A stretch of 64,000 nucleotides of DNA. Source: Bacteroidales bacterium. Lineage in GTDB: Bacteria; Bacteroidota; Bacteroidia; Bacteroidales; JAIOZK01. The notes under the pieces are model-generated. The model saw only the letters and a program-made list of their open reading frames with translations. It was not told the origin of the DNA and searched no databases. The stretch's first letter is position 1. Every line of letters starts with the position of its first letter. The stretch spans positions 24,939-88,938 of the forward strand of contig JAIOZK010000018.1 in the NCBI GenBank assembly GCA_021740625.1, written 5' to 3'. Position numbers and translations under genes: made by a program. Of this stretch, positions 34,579 through 44,787 are shown piece by piece.

Positions 34579-37500
34579 ATGAAAAAAGTATTTTTATTCC
34601 TGATGCTTGGAATAATTAGTATTTCCGGCATCTATGCACAAAACGAACCTGCACAGGCCGATACTGCTGATTATCCTTACTGGATAGAGATGATGCAGGA
34701 TCCTGAAGCAAATTATTACGAAACAGTCAAAGCTTTCGAAACCTACTGGGAAGGAAGAGAGATTACCAAGGGAAGCGGCTGGAAGCCTTTCAAAAGATGG
34801 GAATATTCCATGCGGTTCCACATCCGTCCCGACGGAAGTCGCTTACCACAAGACCATGACATCAAAGCATATAATGATTTCAAAGCCAGCAATCCACCAA
34901 GCCGCGATTTCACAGGCAACTGGATCAGCCTGGGCCCCTTTGAATTGCCCCAGGGTGACCGGGGGTACAAAGGCCTTGGCCGCCTGAATGCCATTGCCTT
35001 TCATCCAACTGATTCCGATATCATTTATGTAGGAGCCCCGCAGGGTGGCTGCTGGAAGACAACGGATGGCGGTTCCACCTGGGAAAGCAACACGGATGCA
35101 CTCCCTTCACTCGGTGTTTCCGCGATTATCGTGGATTATAACAACCCCGACAATATATACATCGGAACCGGTGATCGCGATGCAGGCGATGCTGCAGGCG
35201 TGGGTGTATACAAAAGTGATGATGCCGGAGGAACCTGGGTGGAACACAACAACGGAATGGGCAACAAGATCGTTGGCAGATTGTTGCAACACCCAAGCGA
35301 TCCGAACAATATGCTCGCTGCAACAAGCGGTGGAATCTATAAAACAACAGATGCAGGTGACAATTGGGTTTTGAAGCAAGGCGGTAATTTCAAGGAAATC
35401 GTTTTCAAACCCGGCAACCCCAATGTTGTTTATGCCGCCAGTGGCGGATCATTTTATAAATCATCCAACAACGGTGAAAGCTGGAGCCAGGTCAGCAACG
35501 GACTTCCGGGTGGTTACCGGGGCGTCATCGCTGTAACCCCCGACAACCCCGATGTTGTATATTTCCTGATCACCAATAGCGATTCTTTTAAAGGATTATA
35601 CCGTTCGTCGAACTCCGGAAACTCCTTTACCGAAAAATCAACCTCACCCAATATCATGAGCTGGGGATGCAATGGCGGAAGCGGCGGACAGGCCTGGTAC
35701 GACCTGGATATCGCAGCCGACCCAAATGATGAAGACATTATTTATGCCGGTGGCGTAAACTGCTTCAAATCATCCAATGGTGGTGTTACATGGCAAATCA
35801 ACTCCCACTGGTGGGGGGATTGTAACGTACCATCCGTGCATGCCGACCTGCATGTGCTGGAATGGAATCCCGTTGACGGAAGATTGTACGCCGGCAATGA
35901 TGGTGGCATTTACTGGACCGATAATGGCGGTTCCACCTGGATTGAGATCACCGAAGGACTTGCCATCGGGCAGGTTTATAAGATCGGTCAGAGTGCCACG
36001 GTCAGAGATATGTGCGTGAACGGTTACCAGGACAATGGCTCTTCTACCTACCTCGGAACACACTGGCAGAATGTTGGTGGCGGTGACGGCATGGAATGCG
36101 CCGTTGACCACGAAGATGCAAATTACAGTTATTATACCCTTTACTATGGATCCATTTACAGGGTTTACAACAACCAGAGTTCTACCCAGGTGGCCGGCCA
36201 GGGAGTGAACGGCATTACCGAATCGGGTGCCTGGATCACACCTTTCTGCCTGCTCCCCGCAAATTCGGAAGTGATGTTCGCAGGCTATAAAAATATCTGG
36301 CGCTGCGACAACATCAAAAGCGGAAATCCAAGCTGGAAAAAAATCAGCAATAACCTGGGCGGAAGCAATTCACAAAACCTCAGGGTACTTGAAGCTTCAC
36401 CGGCCGATGAGAATCTCCTCTATGCCGCACGCTACGATAACAAAATGTTCAGAACGGACAATGCACTGGATGGCAATCCTTCCTGGACCGACCTGACCTC
36501 CCTGCTGCCGCCGGGTGGCGCCAGCCCGACAGATATAGAGGCACACCCGGAAGATCCCAATATTGTATACATTACATATAATTCCAAAGTTTATAAGTCT
36601 GTCGACAAAGGTCAGACCTGGGAAGATATCACGGTAAATCTGCCCAGCACAAGTTTAAATACAATCGAATATTACAAGAACAGTCCGGACGGCTTATACG
36701 TGGGATCAAATGTAGGTATTTTCTACCGTGATAATTCCATGAGTGAATGGATAGAGTTTTCGGATGGTTTACCCGCTTCCAGCGAAATCACAGAAGTTGA
36801 AATCTATTATCATCCTGACAGCGTTGAAAATGATGTGCTGAGGGCCTCAACTTATGGCCGTGGACTGTGGGAGTCAGAACCCTATTATTATGCTCCCGTA
36901 GCTGATTTCTATGCCAGCGAGGATACCATCCCCGTGGGCTGCCCGGTGGATTATTTTGATAATTCAACCGGCATTCCCCATTATTACCAATGGACTTTCG
37001 AAGGTGCCACACCGGAAACCTCAACGGAAAGGAATCCATCCGATATTGTTTACAATGATGAAGGAACTTTTAGTGTTACGCTTGAAGTCAGTAATCCTGC
37101 CGGTAACGATGTGCTAACAAAAGAAGAATTTATTACTGTAAGCGCCACCGCCCTGCCCAATGTTGATTTCACTGCAAGTTCCACAGCCGTCTGTGTGGGA
37201 GATACCGTTCAGTTCACCGATCAGACACAAAATTGTCCCACCGGCTGGTTGTGGGAATTCGATCCCGATGATGTGAACTTCGTGAATGGCTCCAATGAAA
37301 ACTCCCAGCACCCAGAGCTTGAATTTCCCAATCCGGGTACCTACACGGTTACACTAACTTCTACAAACAATGCAGGTAGCAACAGCAAAACAAAAACTGA
37401 TTATTTAAACAGTGGAGGAGCCATCATTCCTTTTGCCGAAGATTTTGAATCTGCTTCTTTCACAGCCCGGGGCTGGACCATTGAGAATGATGATTTCGGC

Positions 37501-38250
37501 AAAACCTGGACCATTGATACGGTTTCCGGAACAACACCCGGGAACCATGCTGCCTGGATAAACTTCTATAATTACTATAACCTGAACGCAAGAGACAGAC
37601 TCATCTCTCCGGGACTTGATCTTACTTTAACCGGTTCTTACGACCTGGAATTGAAATTTGAACATGCTTATGCCCAGCGTTATAACCAGAAAGATTCTTT
37701 GATCATCTATATCAGCCTGGATTGTGGAAACACCTGGGAAAGAATCTGGGGGATGGGACCGGATGGAAGCGGTGTTTTTGCAACCGCCCAACCGACTGCA
37801 GATTTCTTTGCTCCGGAATCTTCCGCCGACTGGTGTGGCGAAGGTTATGGTACAAATTGCTATAGCATTGATATCAATGATTATAAAGGATATTTCGATG
37901 TCAAGTTTGCCTTTGAATCTTTCAACCAGTTCGGAAACAACCTTTACCTCGACAATATCGAAGTGACTTATACAGTTGGGGTCGATGAAGCCAATTTAAA
38001 TCCCGAAACTGTCCTGATCAGGCCCAATCCATCGGATGGTGCATTCCTGATCACGATTCCCGAATCGGAACAGGACATGAACATGGAGATCTACGATGCC
38101 CTGGGTAATTCAATCATCAAACAAAAACTGCAAACAAGCAGTGGAAAAATTGAGAAGATGATTGATCTTGAGAATTATCCCAGCGGGATCTATCTTGTAA
38201 AAATATTCAACAAAGAAAATTCCTTCATCAGGAAAGCAGTAATTGAATAA
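34579..38250 (+). CDS. Large T9SS-secreted protein: beta-propeller, two PKD domains, adhesion-like domain
   Basis: A 1223-residue exported protein. Signal peptide 1-20 (ending IYAQ). Residues about 100-770 hold many sortilin/Vps10-like Asp-box repeats: KTTDGGSTWESN, KSDDAGGTWVEH, KTTDAGDNWVLK, KSSNNGESWSQV, KSVDKGQTWEDI. Two PKD domains follow (about 772-855, APVADFYASED; about 858-940, PNVDFTASSTAVC). Then comes a 180-residue jelly-roll/MAM-like region (from about 948, AEDFESASFTARGW) and a T9SS sorting domain (from about 1140: IRPNPSDGAFLITIP to a basic end). No catalytic site is evident; binding to glycans or proteins on the cell surface is likely. Confidence 0.85.
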   Translation: MKKVFLFLMLGIISISGIYAQNEPAQADTADYPYWIEMMQDPEANYYETVKAFETYWEGREITKGSGWKPFKRWEYSMRFHIRPDGSRLPQDHDIKAYNDFKASNPPSRDFTGNWISLGPFELPQGDRGYKGLGRLNAIAFHPTDSDIIYVGAPQGGCWKTTDGGSTWESNTDALPSLGVSAIIVDYNNPDNIYIGTGDRDAGDAAGVGVYKSDDAGGTWVEHNNGMGNKIVGRLLQHPSDPNNMLAATSGGIYKTTDAGDNWVLKQGGNFKEIVFKPGNPNVVYAASGGSFYKSSNNGESWSQVSNGLPGGYRGVIAVTPDNPDVVYFLITNSDSFKGLYRSSNSGNSFTEKSTSPNIMSWGCNGGSGGQAWYDLDIAADPNDEDIIYAGGVNCFKSSNGGVTWQINSHWWGDCNVPSVHADLHVLEWNPVDGRLYAGNDGGIYWTDNGGSTWIEITEGLAIGQVYKIGQSATVRDMCVNGYQDNGSSTYLGTHWQNVGGGDGMECAVDHEDANYSYYTLYYGSIYRVYNNQSSTQVAGQGVNGITESGAWITPFCLLPANSEVMFAGYKNIWRCDNIKSGNPSWKKISNNLGGSNSQNLRVLEASPADENLLYAARYDNKMFRTDNALDGNPSWTDLTSLLPPGGASPTDIEAHPEDPNIVYITYNSKVYKSVDKGQTWEDITVNLPSTSLNTIEYYKNSPDGLYVGSNVGIFYRDNSMSEWIEFSDGLPASSEITEVEIYYHPDSVENDVLRASTYGRGLWESEPYYYAPVADFYASEDTIPVGCPVDYFDNSTGIPHYYQWTFEGATPETSTERNPSDIVYNDEGTFSVTLEVSNPAGNDVLTKEEFITVSATALPNVDFTASSTAVCVGDTVQFTDQTQNCPTGWLWEFDPDDVNFVNGSNENSQHPELEFPNPGTYTVTLTSTNNAGSNSKTKTDYLNSGGAIIPFAEDFESASFTARGWTIENDDFGKTWTIDTVSGTTPGNHAAWINFYNYYNLNARDRLISPGLDLTLTGSYDLELKFEHAYAQRYNQKDSLIIYISLDCGNTWERIWGMGPDGSGVFATAQPTADFFAPESSADWCGEGYGTNCYSIDINDYKGYFDVKFAFESFNQFGNNLYLDNIEVTYTVGVDEANLNPETVLIRPNPSDGAFLITIPESEQDMNMEIYDALGNSIIKQKLQTSSGKIEKMIDLENYPSGIYLVKIFNKENSFIRKAVIE

Positions 38251-38290
38251 ATTTATGCGTTGTGCGGCTTGGTTGTGTATGATATTGGCT

Positions 38291-38370
38291 GTCAGTCTGA
38301 GCGTAGGCGAAGACCGGACCGTCACACTTCGACTCCCTGCCTAGCCGGCAGGCAAAGCGCTCAGTGTGAC
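38291..38370. repeat. Dispersed inverted-repeat element, copy B
   Basis: Begins GTCAGTCTGAGCGTAGGCGA and contains arms GTCACACT (38321-38328) and AGTGTGAC (38363-38370), with an inner TGCC/GGCA palindrome. Related to the elements at 22311, 47893 and 60621. It fills most of the gap between the two large T9SS genes. Confidence 0.7.
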
Positions 38371-38457
38371 TTGATTTTCAGTTATTTGCACTCATACCAC
38401 ACAACGCGCTAATTTACTAATATATCAATATACTAACACACTAATAAACGAAACAAA

Positions 38458-41091
38458 ATGCGTACTTTTTTCATAAAATCATTTTTGAGCCTGTTCCTGC
38501 TCATGCCTTTGTTTTTATCGGCTGCATACCTGGTCGATTATCCCATGACCATTGCACAGCCCGACGGCACAAAGATCAGTTGTTTTGCCAGCGGCGATGA
38601 ATATTACAACTGGCTGCACGATGCCAATGATTATACGATCATTCGGAGTCAGACAGATGGCTATTACTACTATGCAACAATGAGGAACGGGAAACTTGTT
38701 CCTTCAGAATATAAAGTCGGAAGTGTTGATCCAGCCACTGCAGGACTAAGGCCCAACATCAACATCTCTCCTGATCAAAGAAAACAGATCAGGGAGGAAT
38801 TCCTGGCAAGCACCCCTGCATGGCCTGAGCCTCAAAGAGGTGCCAGGGATGGTGCTGATACCCTGAACAACCTGGTCATTTATATCCGGTTCAGCGACCA
38901 GGATGAGTTTGGGGATGATACCATTGTGAACTGGAATAAATTTAACAATAGCACTGCAGGTTATAATTCCATGTATAACTATTACAAGGAAGCATCCTAT
39001 GAACAATTGGAGTTGCCTTCCCATTTTTATCCTGTTCCACCTACAAATATAATTTTGTCTTACCAGGATAGCCATGAGAGGAGCTATTTCATGCCTTACA
39101 ATGCGACAACAAACCCCAATGGTTACCAGAACGGTGACCAGCGTAGAGATCGCGAACACATTCTTTTAATGGATGCCGTGAACTGGGTCAATGCCAATTC
39201 ACCGGTTCCTGAATCCCTGGACCTTGATTATGATGAGAATGGGACTGTTGATAATGTGGTTTTTGTTGTGAGAGGGGGAACCACCGCCTGGGCTACCTTA
39301 TTATGGCCGCATCGCTGGGTTTTGTATTCACAGGAAGCATTCATCAATGGCAAAAGGGTATGGGATTACAACTTCCAGTTGGAAACCCATATGAACTCAA
39401 GTGGAAACGGGGTGTTATGTCATGAAATGGGTCACTCACTGGGTGCTCCCGACCTTTACCATTACACAGGTAATGGGATTTCGCCAACAGGACCCTGGGA
39501 TCTGATGGAATCCAATTCCAATCCCCCGCAATACATGGGTGCTTACATGAAGAAAAAATACATGGGCTGGATCGATTCAATTCCTGAAATAACAGAGCCG
39601 GGAACTTATACCTTGTTTCCTTTGCAAAACGCTGATAACAACAGTTTCAAAATTAAGTCGATCAATACGATCTATGAATATTTTGTGGTAGAGTTCAGGA
39701 TGAAAGAAGGTACCTTTGAGAGCAGCCTGCCCCATTCCGGCATGCTTGTTTACAGGATCGACACCACTGCAGGAAACGGCAATGCCGGCGGGCCTCCCGA
39801 TGAAGTATTTCTTTTCAGGCCTGGTGGTTCTCCCACAAACAACGGGGTGATCAACAGCGCCCAGTTTGGAGAAGATTACGGAAGAACAGAAATAAACGAC
39901 GATACCGATCCGGCCTGCTTCCTGCAAAACGGTGCACCGGGTGGTTTGTTCATTTCCAACATTAGTGCTGTAGGGGATTCCATGACGTTTTATGTGGATT
40001 TCCCCGGGCCCCCTGAAGCTGAATTCACGGCCAACAAAACCATGGATTGTCCTGGTGGCATCATCGAATTCACGGATGAAACACTTCACATCCCCGATAC
40101 CTGGGAATGGAGTTTCGAACCCAACACGCTTGATTTTGTTGAAGGCACAAGCAAGAATTCAGAAAACCCCATGGTTCAGTTCAATGAAAACGGCACCTAT
40201 GCGGTTACCTTGATCGCTTCCAATGATTTTGATTCGGATACCATCACAAAAACAGCTTATATCGAGATCGGCAGTTTCCCCGCTCCTTTCTGGGAAGATT
40301 TCGAATCGCAGGCTTTCTCAACCCAATCCTGGTTCATCGAAAACCCGGATGAGGATATGACCTGGGAATTTGCTGAAGTGAACGGCAATGCCCCCGGCAA
40401 TACCGCTGCTATGCTTAATTTCAGGGATTACTTCAAAATTGGAGAAAGAGATCGCCTGATTAGCGCTCCGGTCAGCCTTGAAGGTCTTCCGCAGGCTTAC
40501 CTTAATTTTGAGCATGCTTATGCACAATACGATAACCAGGCCAGCGACTCACTCATCATTTACATTTCAAACGACTGCGGGCAAAACTGGACACGCCTGA
40601 AAGCCATGGGAGAAGATGGCAGTGGCAGCTTTGCAACCCATCCTTTAACGGAAGACGGCTTTGTACCGGAAGTTGGCGAAGACTGGTGTTTTGCCGGTTA
40701 TGGCGCTGCATGCAACAGCATCAACATTTCCGACTGGATCGGTCCAGACCCGGTGAAAGTGATGTTCGAGACTTACAGCATGTTTGGCAATCCTTTGTAC
40801 ATCGACAACATTCAAATTGCACAAACGGTGGATGTGACGGAAAATGCAGAAAATGAATTATCCGTAAACATTTACCCCAACCCGAATGATGGGGTTTTTA
40901 CTTTGGATATCAGGGGCATGGAAAATATATCCGAAGTGAATATTTTCAACATTCATGGGAAACTGGTGGAATCATTAGCGGCAAATGAAAATTTGGAAGT
41001 GATTGATTTGGGTAATTTGAGCGAAGGGATGTATTTTATCAGGATTGTGAACAGAGACAGGAGTATTTTGGAGAAGGTAATAGTGCAGTAA
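38458..41091 (+). CDS. M6-family secreted metalloprotease with PKD and T9SS domains
   Basis: An 877-residue exported zinc protease of the immune-inhibitor-A (M6) group. Signal peptide about 1-23. The zinc site is HEMGHSLGAPDLYH (His322, Glu323, His326, with Asp332 in the usual downstream place), followed by GPWDLMES with the Met-turn-like segment. DLDYDENGTVDNVVFVVRGG upstream is the conserved calcium or structural loop. A PKD domain (about 519-600), a 180-residue adhesion-like region (from about 608, WEDFESQAFSTQSW) and a T9SS domain (IYPNPNDGVFTLDI to the end) follow. The last three parts match the preceding gene closely. Likely degrades protein outside the cell. Confidence 0.92.
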   Translation: MRTFFIKSFLSLFLLMPLFLSAAYLVDYPMTIAQPDGTKISCFASGDEYYNWLHDANDYTIIRSQTDGYYYYATMRNGKLVPSEYKVGSVDPATAGLRPNINISPDQRKQIREEFLASTPAWPEPQRGARDGADTLNNLVIYIRFSDQDEFGDDTIVNWNKFNNSTAGYNSMYNYYKEASYEQLELPSHFYPVPPTNIILSYQDSHERSYFMPYNATTNPNGYQNGDQRRDREHILLMDAVNWVNANSPVPESLDLDYDENGTVDNVVFVVRGGTTAWATLLWPHRWVLYSQEAFINGKRVWDYNFQLETHMNSSGNGVLCHEMGHSLGAPDLYHYTGNGISPTGPWDLMESNSNPPQYMGAYMKKKYMGWIDSIPEITEPGTYTLFPLQNADNNSFKIKSINTIYEYFVVEFRMKEGTFESSLPHSGMLVYRIDTTAGNGNAGGPPDEVFLFRPGGSPTNNGVINSAQFGEDYGRTEINDDTDPACFLQNGAPGGLFISNISAVGDSMTFYVDFPGPPEAEFTANKTMDCPGGIIEFTDETLHIPDTWEWSFEPNTLDFVEGTSKNSENPMVQFNENGTYAVTLIASNDFDSDTITKTAYIEIGSFPAPFWEDFESQAFSTQSWFIENPDEDMTWEFAEVNGNAPGNTAAMLNFRDYFKIGERDRLISAPVSLEGLPQAYLNFEHAYAQYDNQASDSLIIYISNDCGQNWTRLKAMGEDGSGSFATHPLTEDGFVPEVGEDWCFAGYGAACNSINISDWIGPDPVKVMFETYSMFGNPLYIDNIQIAQTVDVTENAENELSVNIYPNPNDGVFTLDIRGMENISEVNIFNIHGKLVESLAANENLEVIDLGNLSEGMYFIRIVNRDRSILEKVIVQ

Positions 41092-41106
41092 AACAAAAAA
41101 TACAAA

Positions 41107-41192
41107 ATTAACCGCAACGGACGCAAAGGAATTGCAATGATCGCAAAGTTTTATTGATCAAATTCCTTCTCTTTGCGAACCATGCGGTTAAT
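41107..41192. terminator. Long imperfect hairpin between convergent genes, likely two-way terminator
   Basis: ATTAACCGCA (41107-41116) and TGCGGTTAAT (41183-41192) are exact inverted arms, and pairing continues inward through GCAAAGGAATT against AATTCCTTCTCTTTGC. It sits between the ends of the protease gene (+) and the barrel gene (-). The CCGCAA..GCAAAG wording is also typical of dispersed Bacteroidota repeats. Confidence 0.65.
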
Positions 41193-41206
41193 AAACTATT
41201 TTATTT

Positions 41207-41935
41207 TTACTGGTCCTTCATTCTTGAGAATGTATAAACAACACCTAAGTTCAAGGCCACAGAGCAATTGCGGACATTTTGAAAATTGTTTGGCGTTTCT
41301 TCCGTCCAGAAGTGGGAATCGTATTCATAATCGGTATCCTTTACCGCTTTGGTGATGCCCTGCTGATAGGAAACATCCAATGTTACTCCAAAATTCTTTA
41401 AAAAGGGTATCTCCATTCCCGCTCCCAAAATTCCGCTCAAAGCAAAATCATTGAATTCGTTTGAGGGATCATAGCTGTAGTCATAAACTTTTACTTCCCC
41501 ATCAAAAATTGAAGTAAGGGTGGTAGTGTTATCAACATTGAGTGGAAATTGAAGAGAAAAACCCGCCAAGATATAAAGTTTAATTCCATCACCTTTTCCC
41601 AAAGCAATAAGCAATGGTACTGATAAGTATTTTGATTCATAACTACCACAGTATGCCAAGCCATCCAACCAGGGATCATTTTCAAAATCAAATCCTTGTA
41701 ACTGATATCCTACACCAGTTTGTAGGCTCATATTTTTTGTTAGTTTGTAATTTAATTTGAAATTAAATTGGGGAGATAAAACACTATTGATTTCTGTTTT
41801 TTTAAAATTCTTAAAATCAAACCTTCCGTTGATCCACGAGTAATTTACCCCGCCCTGCAGACCAACCGAAACTACCTGGGCGAGGCAGGTGTTCGCAAGG
41901 ATTATGGTCAATAAAAGAATTGTTTTCCTTTTCAT
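41207..41935 (-). CDS. Outer-membrane beta-barrel protein (PorT-like fold)
   Basis: A 242-residue outer-membrane protein. Signal peptide about 1-19 (ending CLAQ), then alternating strands typical of the OMP_b-brl family: VVSVGLQGGVNYSWINGRFD, PQFNFKLNYKLTKNMSLQTG, VGYQLQGFDFEN, SKYLSVPLLIALGKGDG, LSGILGAGMEIPFLKNFGVT and a final strand ending FSRMKDQ. Such small barrels in Bacteroidota mostly lack a proven role. It is the last gene of a minus-strand run. Confidence 0.8.
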   Translation of the reverse strand: MKRKTILLLTIILANTCLAQVVSVGLQGGVNYSWINGRFDFKNFKKTEINSVLSPQFNFKLNYKLTKNMSLQTGVGYQLQGFDFENDPWLDGLAYCGSYESKYLSVPLLIALGKGDGIKLYILAGFSLQFPLNVDNTTTLTSIFDGEVKVYDYSYDPSNEFNDFALSGILGAGMEIPFLKNFGVTLDVSYQQGITKAVKDTDYEYDSHFWTEETPNNFQNVRNCSVALNLGVVYTFSRMKDQ

Positions 41936-41973
41936 TTTGCTTTTAAGCTATTTTTTATCAACAAGCCCAAACA

Positions 41974-43098
41974 TTATTTTGCAGAAATTGTCAGCACCGG
42001 AATCTGAATGGTTTTTTGATCAAGTTCAAGTCCGTATTTTTTGAGAAGTTCCTTCAAATCATGGAGTGATTCGGTTTTATAAAGAGACATGGGGAACCTG
42101 TATTTTTTAATATTAAAATCCTTGTATTCAATATTGGTAAGTGGCAGTTGCCTGTTAAGCCGCAAGGCTATATTGTATAAAGTATAGCCTTCACCATTTT
42201 TGCTTTGAAAAGAAGACAACTTTTGTTTATCGACTATTTTCAATTTGTATATAGTAACAGGCTCTTCTTTCCAATTCGATTTTAAGTTGTTAAACTCACA
42301 CAGAAAAGTAACAATAGAATCAATTGCCGCTAAAAAATCACCCTTCTTACAGGAAAGCGAAATGTTATAATAAGGTTCGGGTGGCGGTGGAATTTGAAAT
42401 TTCAACTGATAATTCATTAGTCTGGCTTGATCAAACATCGACTCTACACATGTTAAAAATGATTTGTTAAGCAATTCAATCTTTGTGTTAAAAATACCAT
42501 CATCCCATGAGAGTTTTGTAACTGAATCCGTCCTGCACAACGCAACCTTTATTTTCATTTTGCCATTTTGGTATTGATAGATAAGGCTATCTTTCAGTTG
42601 TTTCGGCTCAAAATCGTAATGCTGCAACAGGTGAGATAATAGCTCATGATCAATTTGACCGGGTCTGCCCTCCCAAAGTAAATTAAGACTGCTGTCCAGA
42701 ATAATGGATCTTGGCAGAACTTTATAACTACATTTATGATAAAGGAATTGATTCGTGTCATGAATAACCGGAACCGACAACTCATATTTCCTGATTAACT
42801 TTTTAATTATTCCGGGGCTATCATAAGGATTGGCATAAAAAAACTGAATATTTGATTTGTCCGGGTTATTTTTTATCAATGCTTTGAAATGGGGCATGAT
42901 GTTAAAACAGGGCTTACAATAGCTGGCAAAAAAATCCAGCACATATAGTTTTGCCGGAAAACCGGCCGTATCAATTTGATAAATTAAGGTATCAGCATTT
43001 GAAGCGTTAATTGTTTTACAGGCTTGCTGACCGGTGGATACTTTGAAAGCAAATGCAATAATGAAAAAAACAATAACTTTTGCAGCATAACTACTCAT
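41974..43098 (-). CDS. Thioredoxin-like protein with extra C-terminal domain (DUF3738-like?)
   Basis: A 374-residue exported protein. After a signal peptide (about 1-24) a TlpA-type thioredoxin domain carries the active site YCKPC (Cys61, Cys64) in LDFFASYCKPCFNIMPHFK, with the cis-Pro region VLPRSIILD. The C-terminal half (about 170-374) resembles the soil-associated DUF3738 type: it ends LHDLKELLKKYGLELDQKT. Resemblance is by eye and moderate. Likely a periplasmic thiol-disulfide reductase; its C-terminal partner domain is of unknown use. AT-rich compared with neighbours. Confidence 0.7.
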   Translation of the reverse strand: MSSYAAKVIVFFIIAFAFKVSTGQQACKTINASNADTLIYQIDTAGFPAKLYVLDFFASYCKPCFNIMPHFKALIKNNPDKSNIQFFYANPYDSPGIIKKLIRKYELSVPVIHDTNQFLYHKCSYKVLPRSIILDSSLNLLWEGRPGQIDHELLSHLLQHYDFEPKQLKDSLIYQYQNGKMKIKVALCRTDSVTKLSWDDGIFNTKIELLNKSFLTCVESMFDQARLMNYQLKFQIPPPPEPYYNISLSCKKGDFLAAIDSIVTFLCEFNNLKSNWKEEPVTIYKLKIVDKQKLSSFQSKNGEGYTLYNIALRLNRQLPLTNIEYKDFNIKKYRFPMSLYKTESLHDLKELLKKYGLELDQKTIQIPVLTISAK

Positions 43099-43301
43099 GG
43101 TGTAATCGATTTATTTTTTGGCAATAAATTCAGATATCAAGATACACCTAATTCGTCACAATCCGAATTAATAAATAAGATTAAAATCCTCTGTTACATG
43201 TTTATAACTCGTGCAATATCAACTGGCCATATTGCTGAATATACATACCGTTATGGAATGTCATATAGTCTAAAGTTTTAGTGCTATTTTGCCTAATTCA
43301 T

Positions 43302-44732
43302 CTAATTTTTAATCCATATTCCCTGTTTTACCATTTTTTTATTTTTATAGATTTTATAAACATAAGCTCCTGGTATGAGATCATTAACTTTTACCACAGA
43401 AGATTTTGAATATAGGTTTTGTTCTAACTCAAGAATTCCCCTTAGATTAAAAATTTTCAATACCGATTGTAAATACTGATTTTCAATGTGTATTGCATTT
43501 TTACCTGGATTGGGGAATACAAGTACATCATTTGAATAATTTATTTTATCGCTTTCATCACCAACTATCAACCCCTCATTATTAACTTTTAAAACATAAA
43601 CATCGCGCTCCATATCCTGGGTTTTCCAATCATATCGTGATGACGCAACAACAAAACCACTATCATGAGTTGAAGCAACACAGTGTGGGATATAAAATGC
43701 ATCACCCCCATATATCTCTTGGAAGTTTAAATTCAATTGACTATCAAAGTTGTTAATCACAATCCAGGATGGTGCTTCAATAAAATTATTTGGAATATAT
43801 TCGCTCAGATATGTTGCGTAAAAAATACTGTTTTCATACACTAAACCAAGGTTATCATGAACTGCAGGCCACTGCACAGTATCTTCAGAACTTAAAAAAT
43901 GGGACAATAAGACACTATCATTGCTATTCATTTTTAGTATTCCAACACCATATTCGGTTTGATTTTCGATCTGAACCTTTTTGCCGCTTAATATATAAGT
44001 AGAATCATTAATCCAAACTGCTGTATTTTGTTCATCTATTACCGGATAAAGAACAGTATCTCCTATTATGTTAAAGCTATAGTCCAGATTGCTAAGCGTG
44101 GGATTAAACCGCCCCAGAGGCCGCAAAGAAAAGAGTTTGTATCTGTTATTCATGGTATCCTCAATGATATCATACGGCAAATTAAACCACGGGTCAACAA
44201 AGCGTTTTTCTTTTAATACATCTCCATCATGGTTTAATTCAAACAAGACAACATCAAACATATCGTTCTCCCCGGTATATATAGCAGTAGCAACAACAAT
44301 ATTTTCAGATTCATTAAGTAAAATATGAGAAGCCTCACCAAGCACCTCATTATCATATGGTATCATTGACTCTCTAATTATATCCAGAGAAAGGTTAAAT
44401 TTCACAAACCATAGATAATATCCATTTTCATTCTGGTATGAACCAATGCCCACCAAACTACTATCACTTGCAATTGCTAATTCGTTAAGGTTTGAAAGCC
44501 CATTTAAATTATTAAATGATATGGAGTCAATTAAAATGCCCCAATTGTTGATTTTAATAATTTTAATTGTGCTATCGCCATTAACTGACAAATATATATT
44601 ATCATTTGCATCCACGACCATTGAGCCCGGAACCTGATCTTCATCACCATTTAAGAAAAATTCAAATGTTGTTTGGCCATAGCTTATTAAAGAAACAAAT
44701 AGAAATACCAATAAATGAATTCGTGTTTTCAT
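43302..44732 (-). CDS. Secreted hypothetical protein with T9SS sorting domain
   Basis: A 476-residue exported protein. Signal peptide 1-19 (ending SYGQ). The middle is built of repeated strands such as SMVVDANDNIYLSVNGDS, ELAIASDSSLVGIGSY and SGFVVASSRYDWKTQDMER, the pattern of a non-enzymatic beta-propeller often seen as SBBP/delta-60 repeats. The C-terminus is a T9SS type A domain (VLVFPNPGKNAIHIENQYL, then GAYVYKIYKNKKMVKQGIWI). AT-rich. Likely surface attached or released; substrate unknown. Confidence 0.8.
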   Translation of the reverse strand: MKTRIHLLVFLFVSLISYGQTTFEFFLNGDEDQVPGSMVVDANDNIYLSVNGDSTIKIIKINNWGILIDSISFNNLNGLSNLNELAIASDSSLVGIGSYQNENGYYLWFVKFNLSLDIIRESMIPYDNEVLGEASHILLNESENIVVATAIYTGENDMFDVVLFELNHDGDVLKEKRFVDPWFNLPYDIIEDTMNNRYKLFSLRPLGRFNPTLSNLDYSFNIIGDTVLYPVIDEQNTAVWINDSTYILSGKKVQIENQTEYGVGILKMNSNDSVLLSHFLSSEDTVQWPAVHDNLGLVYENSIFYATYLSEYIPNNFIEAPSWIVINNFDSQLNLNFQEIYGGDAFYIPHCVASTHDSGFVVASSRYDWKTQDMERDVYVLKVNNEGLIVGDESDKINYSNDVLVFPNPGKNAIHIENQYLQSVLKIFNLRGILELEQNLYSKSSVVKVNDLIPGAYVYKIYKNKKMVKQGIWIKN

Positions 44733-44787
44733 AAAAAAACTTATAAGGGAAAAGGGTTTGAAAAGCCCTTTTCCAAAAATACGCTAC

